Positions 1 to 7,650 of a stretch of 54,272 bases of DNA are shown piece by piece. The stretch comes from Candidatus Omnitrophota bacterium (GTDB lineage: Bacteria > Omnitrophota > Gorgyraeia > Gygaellales > Profunditerraquicolaceae). The position numbers and the translations under genes are program-made. The notes under the pieces were generated by a model, which ran no database searches, was not told where the DNA came from, and saw only the letters and a program-made list of their open reading frames with translations. Location: positions 1 through 54,272 of the forward strand of contig JAQTQQ010000007.1 of the NCBI GenBank assembly GCA_028712175.1, written 5' to 3'. Positions within the stretch are counted from its first letter, which is position 1. Each line of letters opens with the position of its first letter.

Positions 1-689
1 AGGAATTTACGCGTCATTGTAATGGTAACTCCTAAGGGCTCGCCAAGCTCATTATTAAGCGCAAGCATAACCTTGTTACGGTCAAAAGTTACCTCTGCGC
101 CGAAGTCAATAGATTTCACTCTGCCTTGGCCGTAATTCATATTAAAAGATAGCCCTAAATTACGGCCGAATTTCCATTCTCCATATAAAATAATCAGCCG
201 CCTGCCTTTATTCAAACGGTTCTGACGGATACCTGCGCCAAGACGAAAGCGAATCTGACCTTTCTTAGGGTAAAGTGCAGGCGATTCAAACTGGGCCTTA
301 AACTCAAAACGCGAAACAGAGCTGCCTTCAAAAACATAAACTAGCTTATCCTTTGAAGCTAATTGCCAATAGCCCCTGAAAATCAGCCTATCGCTGCCAT
401 CTTCAGAGAGATATTCAATCTGCTGGTTCTTATTAAGTTTCCAGGCCCCCTTAAAAGTATAAGTTTGCGGCGGGCCTTTGCGGCCTGTTACCTCAAAAAC
501 AAGTTCATTATATTCGTTAGCGCGCCAAGTGCCTTTAAGCTTAAGGATGCGCAAATGCGAAACAGGGACAGTCCCCTTCGGGGAAAGTCCCTGTTTCGCT
601 ACAGTTTGAATTGTTTCAATAACAAGAGTGTCAAATTCAGCGGCGATAAAACGCTTCTGCAGGATTTTCTTTGGCTTGAACAATTTCAT
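1..689 (-). CDS. Partial unrecognised beta-rich protein (N-terminal part)
   Basis: The frame is open from an ATG at 689 to the left edge of the window, so only about 229 N-terminal residues are visible and the gene continues past position 1. An in-frame TAA lies just upstream of the ATG. I do not recognise the family. The protein has no signal peptide. It is rich in alternating hydrophobic and charged stretches with many Tyr, Phe and Arg residues, which suggests beta-sheet. The N-terminus is basic (begins MKLFKPKKILQKRF). A 43-base palindromic element at 557-599 lies inside the frame and encodes about a dozen residues (QGLSPKGTVPVS) without breaking it. There is no clear Shine-Dalgarno sequence. 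It could be an outer-membrane or structural repeat protein, but no function is claimed. Confidence 0.6.
   Translation of the reverse strand, partial: MKLFKPKKILQKRFIAAEFDTLVIETIQTVAKQGLSPKGTVPVSHLRILKLKGTWRANEYNELVFEVTGRKGPPQTYTFKGAWKLNKNQQIEYLSEDGSDRLIFRGYWQLASKDKLVYVFEGSSVSRFEFKAQFESPALYPKKGQIRFRLGAGIRQNRLNKGRRLIILYGEWKFGRNLGLSFNMNYGQGRVKSIDFGAEVTFDRNKVMLALNNELGEPLGVTITMTRKF
557..599. repeat. Palindromic REP-like hairpin inside a coding frame
   Basis: Outer arms GCGAAACAGGGAC (557-569) and GTCCCTGTTTCGC (587-599) are exact reverse complements. Inside them TCCCC (572-576) pairs with GGGGA (580-584) around a 3-base loop, with a 2-base internal mismatch on each side. This imperfect long hairpin with a GGGAC/GTCCC core looks like the mobile REP/BIME-type palindromes that RAYT (REP-associated tyrosine) transposases move. 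No second copy was noticed in this window, so mobility is an inference. It sits in frame within the partial gene at 1-689. Confidence 0.6.
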
Positions 690-710
690 AATGGATTATT
701 GATTAGAGAT

Positions 711-739
711 ATGTTACCACAAACATTCTAACTTGTAAA
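711..739 (-). promoter_or_regulatory. Possible sigma70 promoter for the partial gene
   Basis: TTTACA (minus strand, 739-734), 17 bases, then TAACAT (716-711). The -35 matches 5 of 6 consensus positions and the -10 matches 4 of 6. The predicted start lies about 15 bases before the ATG at 689, leaving little room for a ribosome site, so support is weak. Confidence 0.3.
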
Positions 740-839
740 TAAATTAAGGTGCTATATCGCAAAATCAGAACATCACTTTAATAGCCATAACTTGTTTATT
801 TCTAAGCAATTACGACAAAATAATTATTTTTCCATACTA

Positions 840-868
840 TTGAAATTTGGCTTAAAATATGTTATATT
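840..868 (+). promoter_or_regulatory. Sigma70-type promoter before the riboswitch
   Basis: TTGAAA (840-845), 17-base spacer, TATATT (863-868). The predicted transcription start near 875 places the riboswitch at the extreme 5' end of the transcript, as expected for this type of regulator. Confidence 0.55.
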
Positions 869-884
869 TAATTACAATCTGAAA

Positions 885-971
885 CAGCTTTTGAAAAAGG
901 CTAACTAGCAGTAATGCTGGGGCGCAAAATGACAGCTCCGAGATTTCGGAGGGCTGCGTTGCCAAAAGGAT
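885..971 (+). promoter_or_regulatory. Probable cyclic-di-GMP-I (GEMM) riboswitch
   Basis: The closing helix CUUUUG (888-893) pairs with CAAAAG (963-968). Next inside, GGCUAAC can pair with GUUGCC, as in the family's conserved first helix. A helix AGCA/UGCU capped by the GNRA-type loop GUAA follows, then the strand GGGGCGCAAAAUGACAG, which resembles the family core GGGACGCAAAGCCACGG. A second long helix (CAGCUCCGA with UCGGAGGGCUG) follows, and then GCUGCGUUGCC, which resembles the consensus GCCGGGUUGCC. Element order, spacing, GNRA cap and flanks all agree with the c-di-GMP-I class. A promoter lies upstream, and an intrinsic terminator and a secreted-protein gene lie downstream. The family commonly controls pili and surface proteins. 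The match was made by eye, with several core positions differing from consensus. Confidence 0.72.
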
Positions 972-972
972 G

Positions 973-1004
973 AAACCCTAAAAATATCCTTTTTAGGGTT
1001 TTTT
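973..1004 (+). terminator. Intrinsic terminator, riboswitch expression platform
   Basis: AACCCTAAAAA pairs with TTTTTAGGGTT and is followed by a T run, two bases after the riboswitch closing helix. The position immediately after the aptamer suggests a transcription on/off switch controlling the gene at 1059. Confidence 0.75.
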
Positions 1005-1008
1005 ATGG

Positions 1009-1039
1009 CCCCGGCGCGATTAATAACCGGGGTTTTTTA
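1009..1039 (+). terminator. Second hairpin with T run
   Basis: CCCCGG (1009-1014) pairs with CCGGGG (1027-1032), followed by six T. It lies between the first terminator and the ribosome site AAGGAGGTG (1046-1054). It may be a back-up terminator or part of an alternative fold. Confidence 0.5.
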
Positions 1040-1058
1040 ATGGGCAAGGAGGTGTAAA

Positions 1059-1355
1059 ATGGGGAAAAAGGGGATTTTAACGGGTTTTCTCGTTCTTTTG
1101 ATAGTTTCAACTGTTTGGGCCGGAGATAGCGTAACTATCGCTATGTCCTGCACCATTCCCTCTATTCCGGGAGTCAATGCACCGCCTAATATTTCGGAAA
1201 CTTTAGTCAGGAATCAATTAAGGGATGATGTTGCGAAGATTAACTCCACTGCCACGGTAGGAGAAGAATTTATAGAAAAGGAGGAGAGTAAAGTTACCCT
1301 TCTTGCCCAAGGAGAAAAAGTTACCAGAGAAGTAAAAACAATTTACACACGGTAA
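1059..1355 (+). CDS. Small secreted protein under riboswitch control
   Basis: 98 residues. The start is fixed by a strong Shine-Dalgarno site (AAGGAGGTG, six bases before the ATG). Residues 1-21 form a classic signal peptide (basic MGKKG, a hydrophobic run, then VWAG with cleavage likely after WAG). The mature part of about 76 residues starts DSVTIAMSCTIPSIPGV and is charged toward the C-terminus. One Cys is left after cleavage. No family is recognised. It is the only plus-strand gene in the window and faces the fibre operon tail to tail, ending 13 bases from that operon's last stop. Because the c-di-GMP-type riboswitch and terminator precede it, its expression probably follows the sessile/motile second messenger. 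A role with the neighbouring fibre proteins is plausible but unproven. Confidence 0.8.
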   Translation: MGKKGILTGFLVLLIVSTVWAGDSVTIAMSCTIPSIPGVNAPPNISETLVRNQLRDDVAKINSTATVGEEFIEKEESKVTLLAQGEKVTREVKTIYTR

Positions 1356-1368
1356 CAACCCCCTCCTC

Positions 1369-4245
1369 CTATTTCTCTATTCTGCGTAGAGGAATGTTCC
1401 AAACTGAAGATTCCCCCTCTTGAAGGGGGAATTTCTTTTTAAGGGAAACTAGAGGTAAATAATAAACAGGTATTGAGTTTAAGTCGGCAACCAGCTCGTG
1501 CTCTCCGGCTTGCGCCTGGGGATATGTATACCTGCCATCAATTCCGGAAATAACCGTTTTAGTTCCATCCATGGTTATAGCTACCCCGGCGACACCTTTT
1601 TCTCCGACTGAATACACACCATCCCCATTTGTATCTTCAAAGACAACACCGCGAATCTCCGAACGCGAAGTTATTCCAAAATAAACCTTGTTTGATGATG
1701 CGTTGGCAATAGGCACGCCTTGCGTTACGGGAACAGTAAGGACATATCCGGCAGGCAAACTTCCGGTGTCAAGAGTCACATAAGCAACCTTCCCCCGGAC
1801 ATTAACAAATTTAAAATACCCAAGTTCGTCGGTAATCTGGTACTTATTTTTCCCTAACCAGACTTTAATGCCAAAAACTGGAGGCTCATCACGGTCAAGC
1901 AGGCCGTTGGAGTTGTAATCTTTAAAAACATACCCTGATACGGAAGAAACCGCATCCCAGCGTATCCCAGTATCCCAAAGCAGCTTCATCCCTACATTAA
2001 AACTTGCCTCAACCCGGCTAATCGCCGTAGCTGAATTCTCCTTCCATATATTTCTAACCCGGGCAGAAGCATAAATTTCCTGTCCGCTGGAAGGCCGGTA
2101 TGAAAGCTCGCTGTAGCCTTCAATATAATCTTCACCTGCAAGAAAAGATAATGGAGAATTTGCGCGCTCTTCATCGCGGTAAGTAAAACGCAATGAACCC
2201 CAAAATGGCGTTTTACCGATACGATCATACCAATCAAGCCCGGTTTCAGTAACATTGGGCCTGACGTGGTTACTTGTAGATTTTTCGGTAAGCCAGTTCA
2301 ATTCGCGGTTATAATAATAATACAAGGCGCCAATAACGCTAAAACGCAGCCCTGCGAAGATTTTTTCATTTTCATAGTCTAATGTTGGAGAGGTATAGCT
2401 CTTGTTGTCTTGGTGAGAATATTTTAAATAAGTAGAGACCTCCTTGCCAAATACAGAAAACAGCCTTGACGCCCCCAAACCTCCGGATTGATATCTTGTC
2501 TGCGATATTTTACCAAGGTCATTCTGAAGGGTATAGGTTGCCTCTACATTTGTAAGCGGATCTACCTTATAATTAATCGTAGTATCGAGATCTTCATTAA
2601 AACGATTTTGATTATCCTCCGCCGGATATAACCGGTCACGGTAAATATCAACGCGCTGGGTCAAAGTCAGTTTATCTGTCGGAAGATAACTTAAGTTTAG
2701 AAGTGCGCCGAATTCCCCCTGCCTCCAACCGGGTCCGGTAATACTGACAAATTCTTTGTCTATATCCCTAAACTGCAACCTAGCATCAAGCTCTTTGCCT
2801 TTATAACTGGTAGTAAATAATTGAGCCAGGTTTTTAGTGTCACTGGCAATCTCATAATTATAACCATAATTTCCAAAATTCCAGCTCCCCATAAGGTCAT
2901 AAGCATAATCTTTAAGATTTTCTTGCCGATTGCGCCCCCACCCATGGGCTACGCTAAATTTATAATTCTGCCATGAAGAAGGAGAATAATTTAAATTAAA
3001 ACCGCTCATAAATGAATGCAGCGCCTTATAATCGGTTAAAGCTAACGTACCGTAACGCCCTCCGTTCTCCCTGCCCCAGAATACAGAATAATCGAGCTTA
3101 TTATCAAAAGCAGGCGAATAAAAATATACGCCTCTTAAATCCGGAGCGGGTATTGCTAAATTATTAAAATATGGGTTGTAATCTCCTGCTCGAATATTAA
3201 ATCCCTTAAAATCACCTATATTCCCGTTAGTCAGGCCTGCAGATACATAAGTCATATCTGTGGTACCGGGTAAAACGCGCATGGTTACCGATGAATCCAA
3301 TAACCCATAAGGAGTAGCGCCGTTCATACGTAAATTATGGATCCAAGAGTAATTTCCGCTGCGATGAATCGTTTGAATCCGGTTACCGGTATAATAAGAA
3401 TACCAGTCTAAATTATAGCGTAATTTAAAATTCCCCATACTCTCTTCTTCTTTGCGAGCTACTTCTTCCAAGGTCGGAGTCTCAGGAATAGGCAAGATCC
3501 CTGTGCACTCTATACTGGTACGGCCGGAATCATCCCAAACAACGATAGAAGCAAATCCCCTGCCCTTAGCCATAACTGAAATTTCATTATTATTCACTCT
3601 TTCCACATAAAGCAGTTCCGGCTGAACCACCAAAAAACGCTGGATATTATTACCGCTAATAACAACATATTTTCCTTCCTCGATTTCTATGGGCTGCTGA
3701 AGGGTAAAGTTAGGGTCTGCGATAAAATATTTACTCGGCAGCCTTCTTTTTACGCTCTCACCCGTCGGTATTCCGCGCTCCAATTCGGGGATAAAAATCT
3801 GCGACTCACTTAAACCTTCAGTTTTACCAAGTGTTTCCTTAATATTAACCCGGTTGAGGGTATTCTCCATAACTGCCTGCCGGCCAAGGCTAGCAGCGGG
3901 AGGATAATCTGTAGCAATAAATTCATCATCAGGCGCAGGCCGTCCGGACATTTCTCTAATAAGCTGTAGATAATAAATTGCGGCAGGATATCCCGGTTCA
4001 GCAATAAGGGCCTTCTTGAATTCATGCTCTGCCTGCTCAAGATCGCCATTCTTGAAATAGCTTATACCATATTCACAGAGGTACTCGGCGATCTGGCTGC
4101 GGGCAAAAACTGAATTTGGGGTCAGAGTAAGAGAAAGGAATAAAATACAAAAAAGCAATAAGATACGCGGGAAAAAAGCCGGTTTCCCGGTAACCCATAA
4201 AATATGGCGGGATTTTTTAGCTGATCTCCCAGCAAAAAGAGACAT
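1369..4245 (-). CDS. Large outer-membrane fibre-assembly (usher-like) protein
   Basis: 958 residues from the ATG at 4245, which directly follows the chaperone stop (TAA-T-ATG). A longer frame exists from a TTG at 4272. Order of parts: basic N-terminus and hydrophobic signal or anchor (about 25-50); a TPR-like helical pair (SYFKNGDLEQAEHEFKKAL); a domain near 175-250 like the pilus-formation N-terminal domain found before secretins (IEEGKYVVI to GFASIVVWDDSG); roughly 500 residues of alternating aromatic beta strands resembling an outer-membrane barrel; and two C-terminal SdrD-B/CarboxypepD-reg-like Ig domains with calcium-type motifs (DYNSNGLLDRDE and DTNGDGVYSVGE). Position after a PapD-like chaperone and pilin-like genes suggests it secretes or anchors the fibre, as an usher does. 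It is not recognisably a FimD usher by sequence. Function is inferred from architecture and context. Confidence 0.75.
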   Translation of the reverse strand: MSLFAGRSAKKSRHILWVTGKPAFFPRILLLFCILFLSLTLTPNSVFARSQIAEYLCEYGISYFKNGDLEQAEHEFKKALIAEPGYPAAIYYLQLIREMSGRPAPDDEFIATDYPPAASLGRQAVMENTLNRVNIKETLGKTEGLSESQIFIPELERGIPTGESVKRRLPSKYFIADPNFTLQQPIEIEEGKYVVISGNNIQRFLVVQPELLYVERVNNNEISVMAKGRGFASIVVWDDSGRTSIECTGILPIPETPTLEEVARKEEESMGNFKLRYNLDWYSYYTGNRIQTIHRSGNYSWIHNLRMNGATPYGLLDSSVTMRVLPGTTDMTYVSAGLTNGNIGDFKGFNIRAGDYNPYFNNLAIPAPDLRGVYFYSPAFDNKLDYSVFWGRENGGRYGTLALTDYKALHSFMSGFNLNYSPSSWQNYKFSVAHGWGRNRQENLKDYAYDLMGSWNFGNYGYNYEIASDTKNLAQLFTTSYKGKELDARLQFRDIDKEFVSITGPGWRQGEFGALLNLSYLPTDKLTLTQRVDIYRDRLYPAEDNQNRFNEDLDTTINYKVDPLTNVEATYTLQNDLGKISQTRYQSGGLGASRLFSVFGKEVSTYLKYSHQDNKSYTSPTLDYENEKIFAGLRFSVIGALYYYYNRELNWLTEKSTSNHVRPNVTETGLDWYDRIGKTPFWGSLRFTYRDEERANSPLSFLAGEDYIEGYSELSYRPSSGQEIYASARVRNIWKENSATAISRVEASFNVGMKLLWDTGIRWDAVSSVSGYVFKDYNSNGLLDRDEPPVFGIKVWLGKNKYQITDELGYFKFVNVRGKVAYVTLDTGSLPAGYVLTVPVTQGVPIANASSNKVYFGITSRSEIRGVVFEDTNGDGVYSVGEKGVAGVAITMDGTKTVISGIDGRYTYPQAQAGEHELVADLNSIPVYYLPLVSLKKKFPLQEGESSVWNIPLRRIEK

Positions 4246-4246
4246 A

Positions 4247-5137
4247 TTACTGAAGCTGGCCGATCTGAACAATTTGATTGTTCTCTCCTACTGTAACAGA
4301 GGCCTCTTTGGTAATTACCGGACCTCTTCCTATACCTGCATCTGTGAGCGCTTTCCCAAGATCAACAGTTATGACCAGGTCATAGACACCGGCTGGAATC
4401 TTATCTTTCCATACCCCTAAGAGAGTACCTGTGCCGCCCGGAAAAGTATATACGCTATTAAATGCTCCACGGGCCTTTACTATCCCCTTATCATTCATTA
4501 AGCTAAAACTTCCGGAGGTAGTAATATCGGTATTGCCGGTATTTTCAAAGTCCAAACCAATATCCAAAGTTCCTTTGTTTTCCTTAGAAGATTCTATTTT
4601 TAAATTACTAATTTTTGCACTTCTTTTTATTGTTCCCTTTACTTCTACGTAGAAAAGAGTAGCGACCCTGACATTAACATTGAGGGCTGCAGAACGGCCT
4701 GAATCCTCCACTGCCCCTCTACCAATTAATGTCTCAAAAAAGAGTGTTGCAAAGCGGGAACCAGTTGCATCCTTGGGAGCGGTAATTGAATAGCTTATCT
4801 TTTGCTTCCCAAATGGAGGAATAGTTACCTCTGCCGGGGAAAAAGTTATCCATGGACAGGCAGAGGCAGGAGTGGTATTTGCCGGCAGGAATTCTTTAGC
4901 GCCGGAACCTCCGGGGATATAATACCAATCCTCAAGATAAAGGCGCATATCCTTGCTCTCTTCAGTCGGATTATCAAGTGTAATCTCTCCAAAGACACGT
5001 TCTCCCGGAGAAACAACAACTCGGATTTTTGACTGATTCATAAAAGGTAGCTTATTTGACTCTGCTTGCGCACTAGAAACAAAAATACTGCTTAGAAGAC
5101 AGAGTGAAATACCTATTAAACGTATTCGAGCAGACAA
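4247..5137 (-). CDS. PapD-like periplasmic chaperone
   Basis: 296 residues with a clean signal peptide (ISLCLLSSIFVSSAQAES, cleavage after AQA). The N-terminal domain has the layout of pilus chaperones: an edge strand (KIRVVVSPGERVFGEITLDN), a WITFSPAEVTIPPFGKQKI segment like the second chaperone strand, and a later domain (about 150-290) of Ig-like strands. It is longer than FimC/PapD (about 230 residues). It lies between the pilin-like subunit and the large outer-membrane protein, where chaperones of chaperone-usher loci usually sit. It probably caps pilin-like subunits in the periplasm. The upstream region carries a Shine-Dalgarno-like GGAGGG. Family-level assignment is reasonable; the exact clade is unknown. 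Confidence 0.7.
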   Translation of the reverse strand: MSARIRLIGISLCLLSSIFVSSAQAESNKLPFMNQSKIRVVVSPGERVFGEITLDNPTEESKDMRLYLEDWYYIPGGSGAKEFLPANTTPASACPWITFSPAEVTIPPFGKQKISYSITAPKDATGSRFATLFFETLIGRGAVEDSGRSAALNVNVRVATLFYVEVKGTIKRSAKISNLKIESSKENKGTLDIGLDFENTGNTDITTSGSFSLMNDKGIVKARGAFNSVYTFPGGTGTLLGVWKDKIPAGVYDLVITVDLGKALTDAGIGRGPVITKEASVTVGENNQIVQIGQLQ

Positions 5138-5184
5138 AATACCCTCCTCCGTTATATTACTGCAATAAACTTTTCCTTAATTGA

Positions 5185-5769
5185 TTACGGTGTAAGCGTA
5201 ATTGTTACTGTACCGTTATATGTACCTGCCGCTGTATCTAAACCAATCGGTGTTACGCCAGGAGCATCAGGCTTTGTTGGATCACCGGTTCCGATACCAT
5301 AGTAGATACGTAACCAACCGCCGGCTAACTGCGCCTTAGTATAACCAATACTCTGGCTGTTGCCGAAGCTAACCTTCTGTAAATCCGTACTTGCGGTAGA
5401 GCTGGTCTGTTTAACAAAAGAAACATTGACCTTGTTATCCAGATTTCCTCCTGCGCTGCGCGCAAGCGATGTGCGTGTGTGTGTCACGGTCCATGCGGTT
5501 CCAGAGTTATCAGTCACACCGATATCAACGGCAAAATAGCTGGAAGGCAGAAAAATCTTGTTTACTGTATCCCAGACCAATGTACCGAAACTAATCGCTG
5601 TTGCTGATGTCCAAACATCGCCCGTAACCCTGCTTACAGTAACGGATAAACCTCCAGTCATTGTCGGGACAGTAGCATTGACATTGACAGTCTGGCTTGT
5701 AGCCGCTGAAGCATTTGTTGCGCAAAGCGCAACCACAACGAAAATCATACAAATAAGTATGTTTTTCAT
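5185..5769 (-). CDS. Pilin-like structural subunit
   Basis: 194 residues from the ATG at 5769, preferred over an earlier in-frame start at 5907 because AGGAGGAGGT stands just before 5769, a signal peptide begins exactly there (MKNILICMIFVVVALC to NASA), and the longer frame would overlap the preceding gene. The mature protein begins TSQTVNVNATVPTMTGG and is Thr/Ser/Val rich with beta strands throughout. It ends in GTYNGTVTITLTP, the closing strand typical of coat-protein-U/WxL/pilin-like sandwiches. It is probably the major subunit of the fibre handled by the chaperone at 4247-5137. It has no type IV prepilin site. Confidence 0.7.
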   Translation of the reverse strand: MKNILICMIFVVVALCATNASAATSQTVNVNATVPTMTGGLSVTVSRVTGDVWTSATAISFGTLVWDTVNKIFLPSSYFAVDIGVTDNSGTAWTVTHTRTSLARSAGGNLDNKVNVSFVKQTSSTASTDLQKVSFGNSQSIGYTKAQLAGGWLRIYYGIGTGDPTKPDAPGVTPIGLDTAAGTYNGTVTITLTP

Positions 5770-5840
5770 TTTTACCTCCTCCTTTATTAACTGTTTCTGT
5801 TTAGAATTAATATTTTGGAACATTCTCCCTTTCCTCCTTG

Positions 5841-7268
5841 TTAAATTTCGGTTAATGTATATGTTATGCGCGATGAATAATTTCCTGCCCTTAAATCTGC
5901 GGGGCAAATTAATTCGTAAATAACTTTGAATCTATCGCTTGAGCCGCTGGCATCAGAAATAAAAAGCAACAGGTCGCCCTTTTCAACCGGAATTTTATTT
6001 GAAATTTTTAAACTCCCCTTAGTATCATTTACCGGCAGTGTCTGCATAGAGAAATATTTAGAGGGAATTTTATTTCCGTCACCTGAAACCAACTCAGAAA
6101 GGATGTTCTGAGTAATCTGATAAGCCCTGCCAATGTTAGTTTTTACCTCAATTAATACCTCATTGATACGCGGACCATCACTAGGCTTAAGGTCGGCAAA
6201 ATCGATATTATAACGCTGGTCCCCAGGAGAGATACTGATTTCAAATATACGATCCTGCCTTATCTCTAAATCCAATGCCCCTAAATTAATCTGCTTGCCC
6301 GATGAATCCAAAAGATATTGAATGCGTGAACGATAATTACCGGCTATAAGCTTCAAGGGGTCGGCTAAAGAATAGATGATTGTAAATGCCTTGTCTGAAC
6401 TGCCGTCAGGCCGAGAAGAATAGATTGTTTGAATATTATTAGACAAAGGCGTAGGTTGATTGACTGCCACACCTTTCTGCGCATCGGGAACAGTAAGGAG
6501 AATCTTACCGCTGTCAATAAGCCTGCCATCTTGAGATTGAATAGGTTGAGGAAGCATCTGCATTATACGAAACGGGCCGTTAAAAGAACCGTTAATCGTA
6601 ACTACGGCATTAGCCATAGAACGCAAGCCATTACTACCCAAAGGATTAATAATAAGCGAGTTTATTCCTTCTGCCGGAGCAACAGAAACTGACAATGACC
6701 CTCCATCATCGGGAATGCTGACATAGACTTCAATAACTTTGGTTATCGGAGACTGCGCCGAACCGATGGGATTTAAAACTAAACTGATACGCCCAGTATA
6801 ATAACCGGGGGTAATTTCTTGAGTATTAGCAACTGCATAAACAAGGGTAAATGAATCAGCGGTACCCGCCGGATTAGAAACATAGATCAGTTCATCATTC
6901 CTTACAACAATATCTCCGGTAGGAATTCGCAAATCTCCGTACTTATTCGAACCACGAAAACCCCTGACCACAAAATTGTTTCCGATAGTAAGCGAAGGAT
7001 TATCCCTGTTCCTTAAGGGGCTTTCGATGCGCTGTCGGATTTCATAACGATTATTCGCTATATCATTAAATGTTGTAAAAGTTATGGCGCGGGAAAAATT
7101 CGAACGGTCAAATTCAAGCCGGCTTCCTCCCTGTTCAAAGGTATAACTTAGATCAAAGGCAGAATATGCGGGAGACAAAAAAACCCAACCAGCAATAAGG
7201 AAAAAACCCAAGAATATTACTTTAACTACCCTTTGCATTTTCATAATTTTACCATTATTTAACTTCAT
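5841..7268 (-). CDS. Three-domain pilin-like surface protein (tip or adhesin candidate)
   Basis: 475 residues from the ATG at 7268; a TTG at 7274 and ATGs at 7244 and 7238 are alternatives and none has a good ribosome site. A signal peptide ends near SPAYSA. The rest is three similar segments, each finishing with the same signature: FTLVYAVANTQEITPGYYTGRI, FTIIYSLADPLKLIAGNYRSRI and FKVIYELICPADLRAGNYSSRI share F-x-x-x-Y with a later G-x-Y-x-x-R-I. The small subunit downstream ends with a related strand (AGTYNGTVTITL). I infer a tandem array of pilin-like sandwiches forming a tip or baseplate of the fibre. It is the first gene of the operon, 21 bases past the leader's terminator stem. No exact family is recognised. 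Confidence 0.65.
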   Translation of the reverse strand: MKLNNGKIMKMQRVVKVIFLGFFLIAGWVFLSPAYSAFDLSYTFEQGGSRLEFDRSNFSRAITFTTFNDIANNRYEIRQRIESPLRNRDNPSLTIGNNFVVRGFRGSNKYGDLRIPTGDIVVRNDELIYVSNPAGTADSFTLVYAVANTQEITPGYYTGRISLVLNPIGSAQSPITKVIEVYVSIPDDGGSLSVSVAPAEGINSLIINPLGSNGLRSMANAVVTINGSFNGPFRIMQMLPQPIQSQDGRLIDSGKILLTVPDAQKGVAVNQPTPLSNNIQTIYSSRPDGSSDKAFTIIYSLADPLKLIAGNYRSRIQYLLDSSGKQINLGALDLEIRQDRIFEISISPGDQRYNIDFADLKPSDGPRINEVLIEVKTNIGRAYQITQNILSELVSGDGNKIPSKYFSMQTLPVNDTKGSLKISNKIPVEKGDLLLFISDASGSSDRFKVIYELICPADLRAGNYSSRITYTLTEI

Positions 7269-7275
7269 AAACAAT

Positions 7276-7380
7276 AAAAAAATAAAAAACCGGACAGATC
7301 AAATCTTCGTCTATCCGGTTAAATCACGTGGCTCCTCCGCCCTCCAGCAGAGGATCCCGAATATATTACCTTAGGTTTGT
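7276..7380 (-). promoter_or_regulatory. Structured leader with intrinsic terminator (attenuator candidate)
   Basis: The transcript from the promoter at 7387-7415 runs about 110 bases before the first codon. It contains an 8-base-pair hairpin (TCCTCTGC at 7354-7347 with GCGGAGGA at 7340-7333, one G-U pair, 6-base loop), the stretch GCCACGTGATTT, then a terminator stem (AACCGGA at 7320-7314 with TCCGGTT at 7294-7288, extended by three pairs) followed by a U-rich tail. A complete terminator between promoter and start codon means the fibre operon is probably controlled by premature termination. The 5' part does not match a riboswitch class I can name. Confidence 0.65.
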
Positions 7381-7386
7381 GTAATA

Positions 7387-7415
7387 AGGATAGCACTGCT
7401 TAGCCCGCTTGTCAA
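7387..7415 (-). promoter_or_regulatory. Sigma70 promoter of the fibre operon
   Basis: Perfect TTGACA (7415-7410), 17-base spacer, TATCCT (7392-7387; 4 of 6). The predicted start is near 7380. Confidence 0.7.
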
Positions 7416-7521
7416 GCAAAATTTGGCCCAAAAAGTAAACGGTTTCAAGTAGTTATTCTCAGGCCTTTACATTTAAATAAGCAGCATTAACGTTGCAGTA
7501 CAAGCACTTACAGCTTTGAAG

Positions 7522-7613
7522 TTAATCGCGCTTTCGCTTTTAGCGATTAATCAATTGTTTACTTGTTATTAACTGACAAACGTTAAATAAATGCTTTTAA
7601 AAAGTATTTATTT
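7522..7613. other. Two AT-rich inverted repeats in an intergenic gap
   Basis: The gap 7416-7650 between the small membrane protein and the fibre promoter contains TTAATCGC (7522-7529) with GCGATTAA (7543-7550) and AAATAAAT (7585-7592) with ATTTATTT (7606-7613). Either could help end the transcript of the small gene at 7651-7779, although neither is followed by a clear T run on the minus strand. No other feature is seen in this gap. Confidence 0.35.
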
Positions 7614-7650
7614 ATTATAATATATTTCTTGTTTTAGTCAAGTAATATAT

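Noticed and set aside
363-731. Plus-strand ORF of 122 codons
   Set aside because: It lies opposite the real minus-strand frame (1-689) and partly owes its length to the palindrome at 557-599; no ribosome site, and the composition is not protein-like.
5841-5907. Longer start of the pilin-like subunit at 5907
   Set aside because: It would overlap the previous gene by 67 bases and place 46 residues before a perfect signal peptide and ribosome site at 5769.
5558-5923. Plus-strand ORF of 121 codons
   Set aside because: Opposite-strand shadow of the pilin-like and three-domain genes; no ribosome site.
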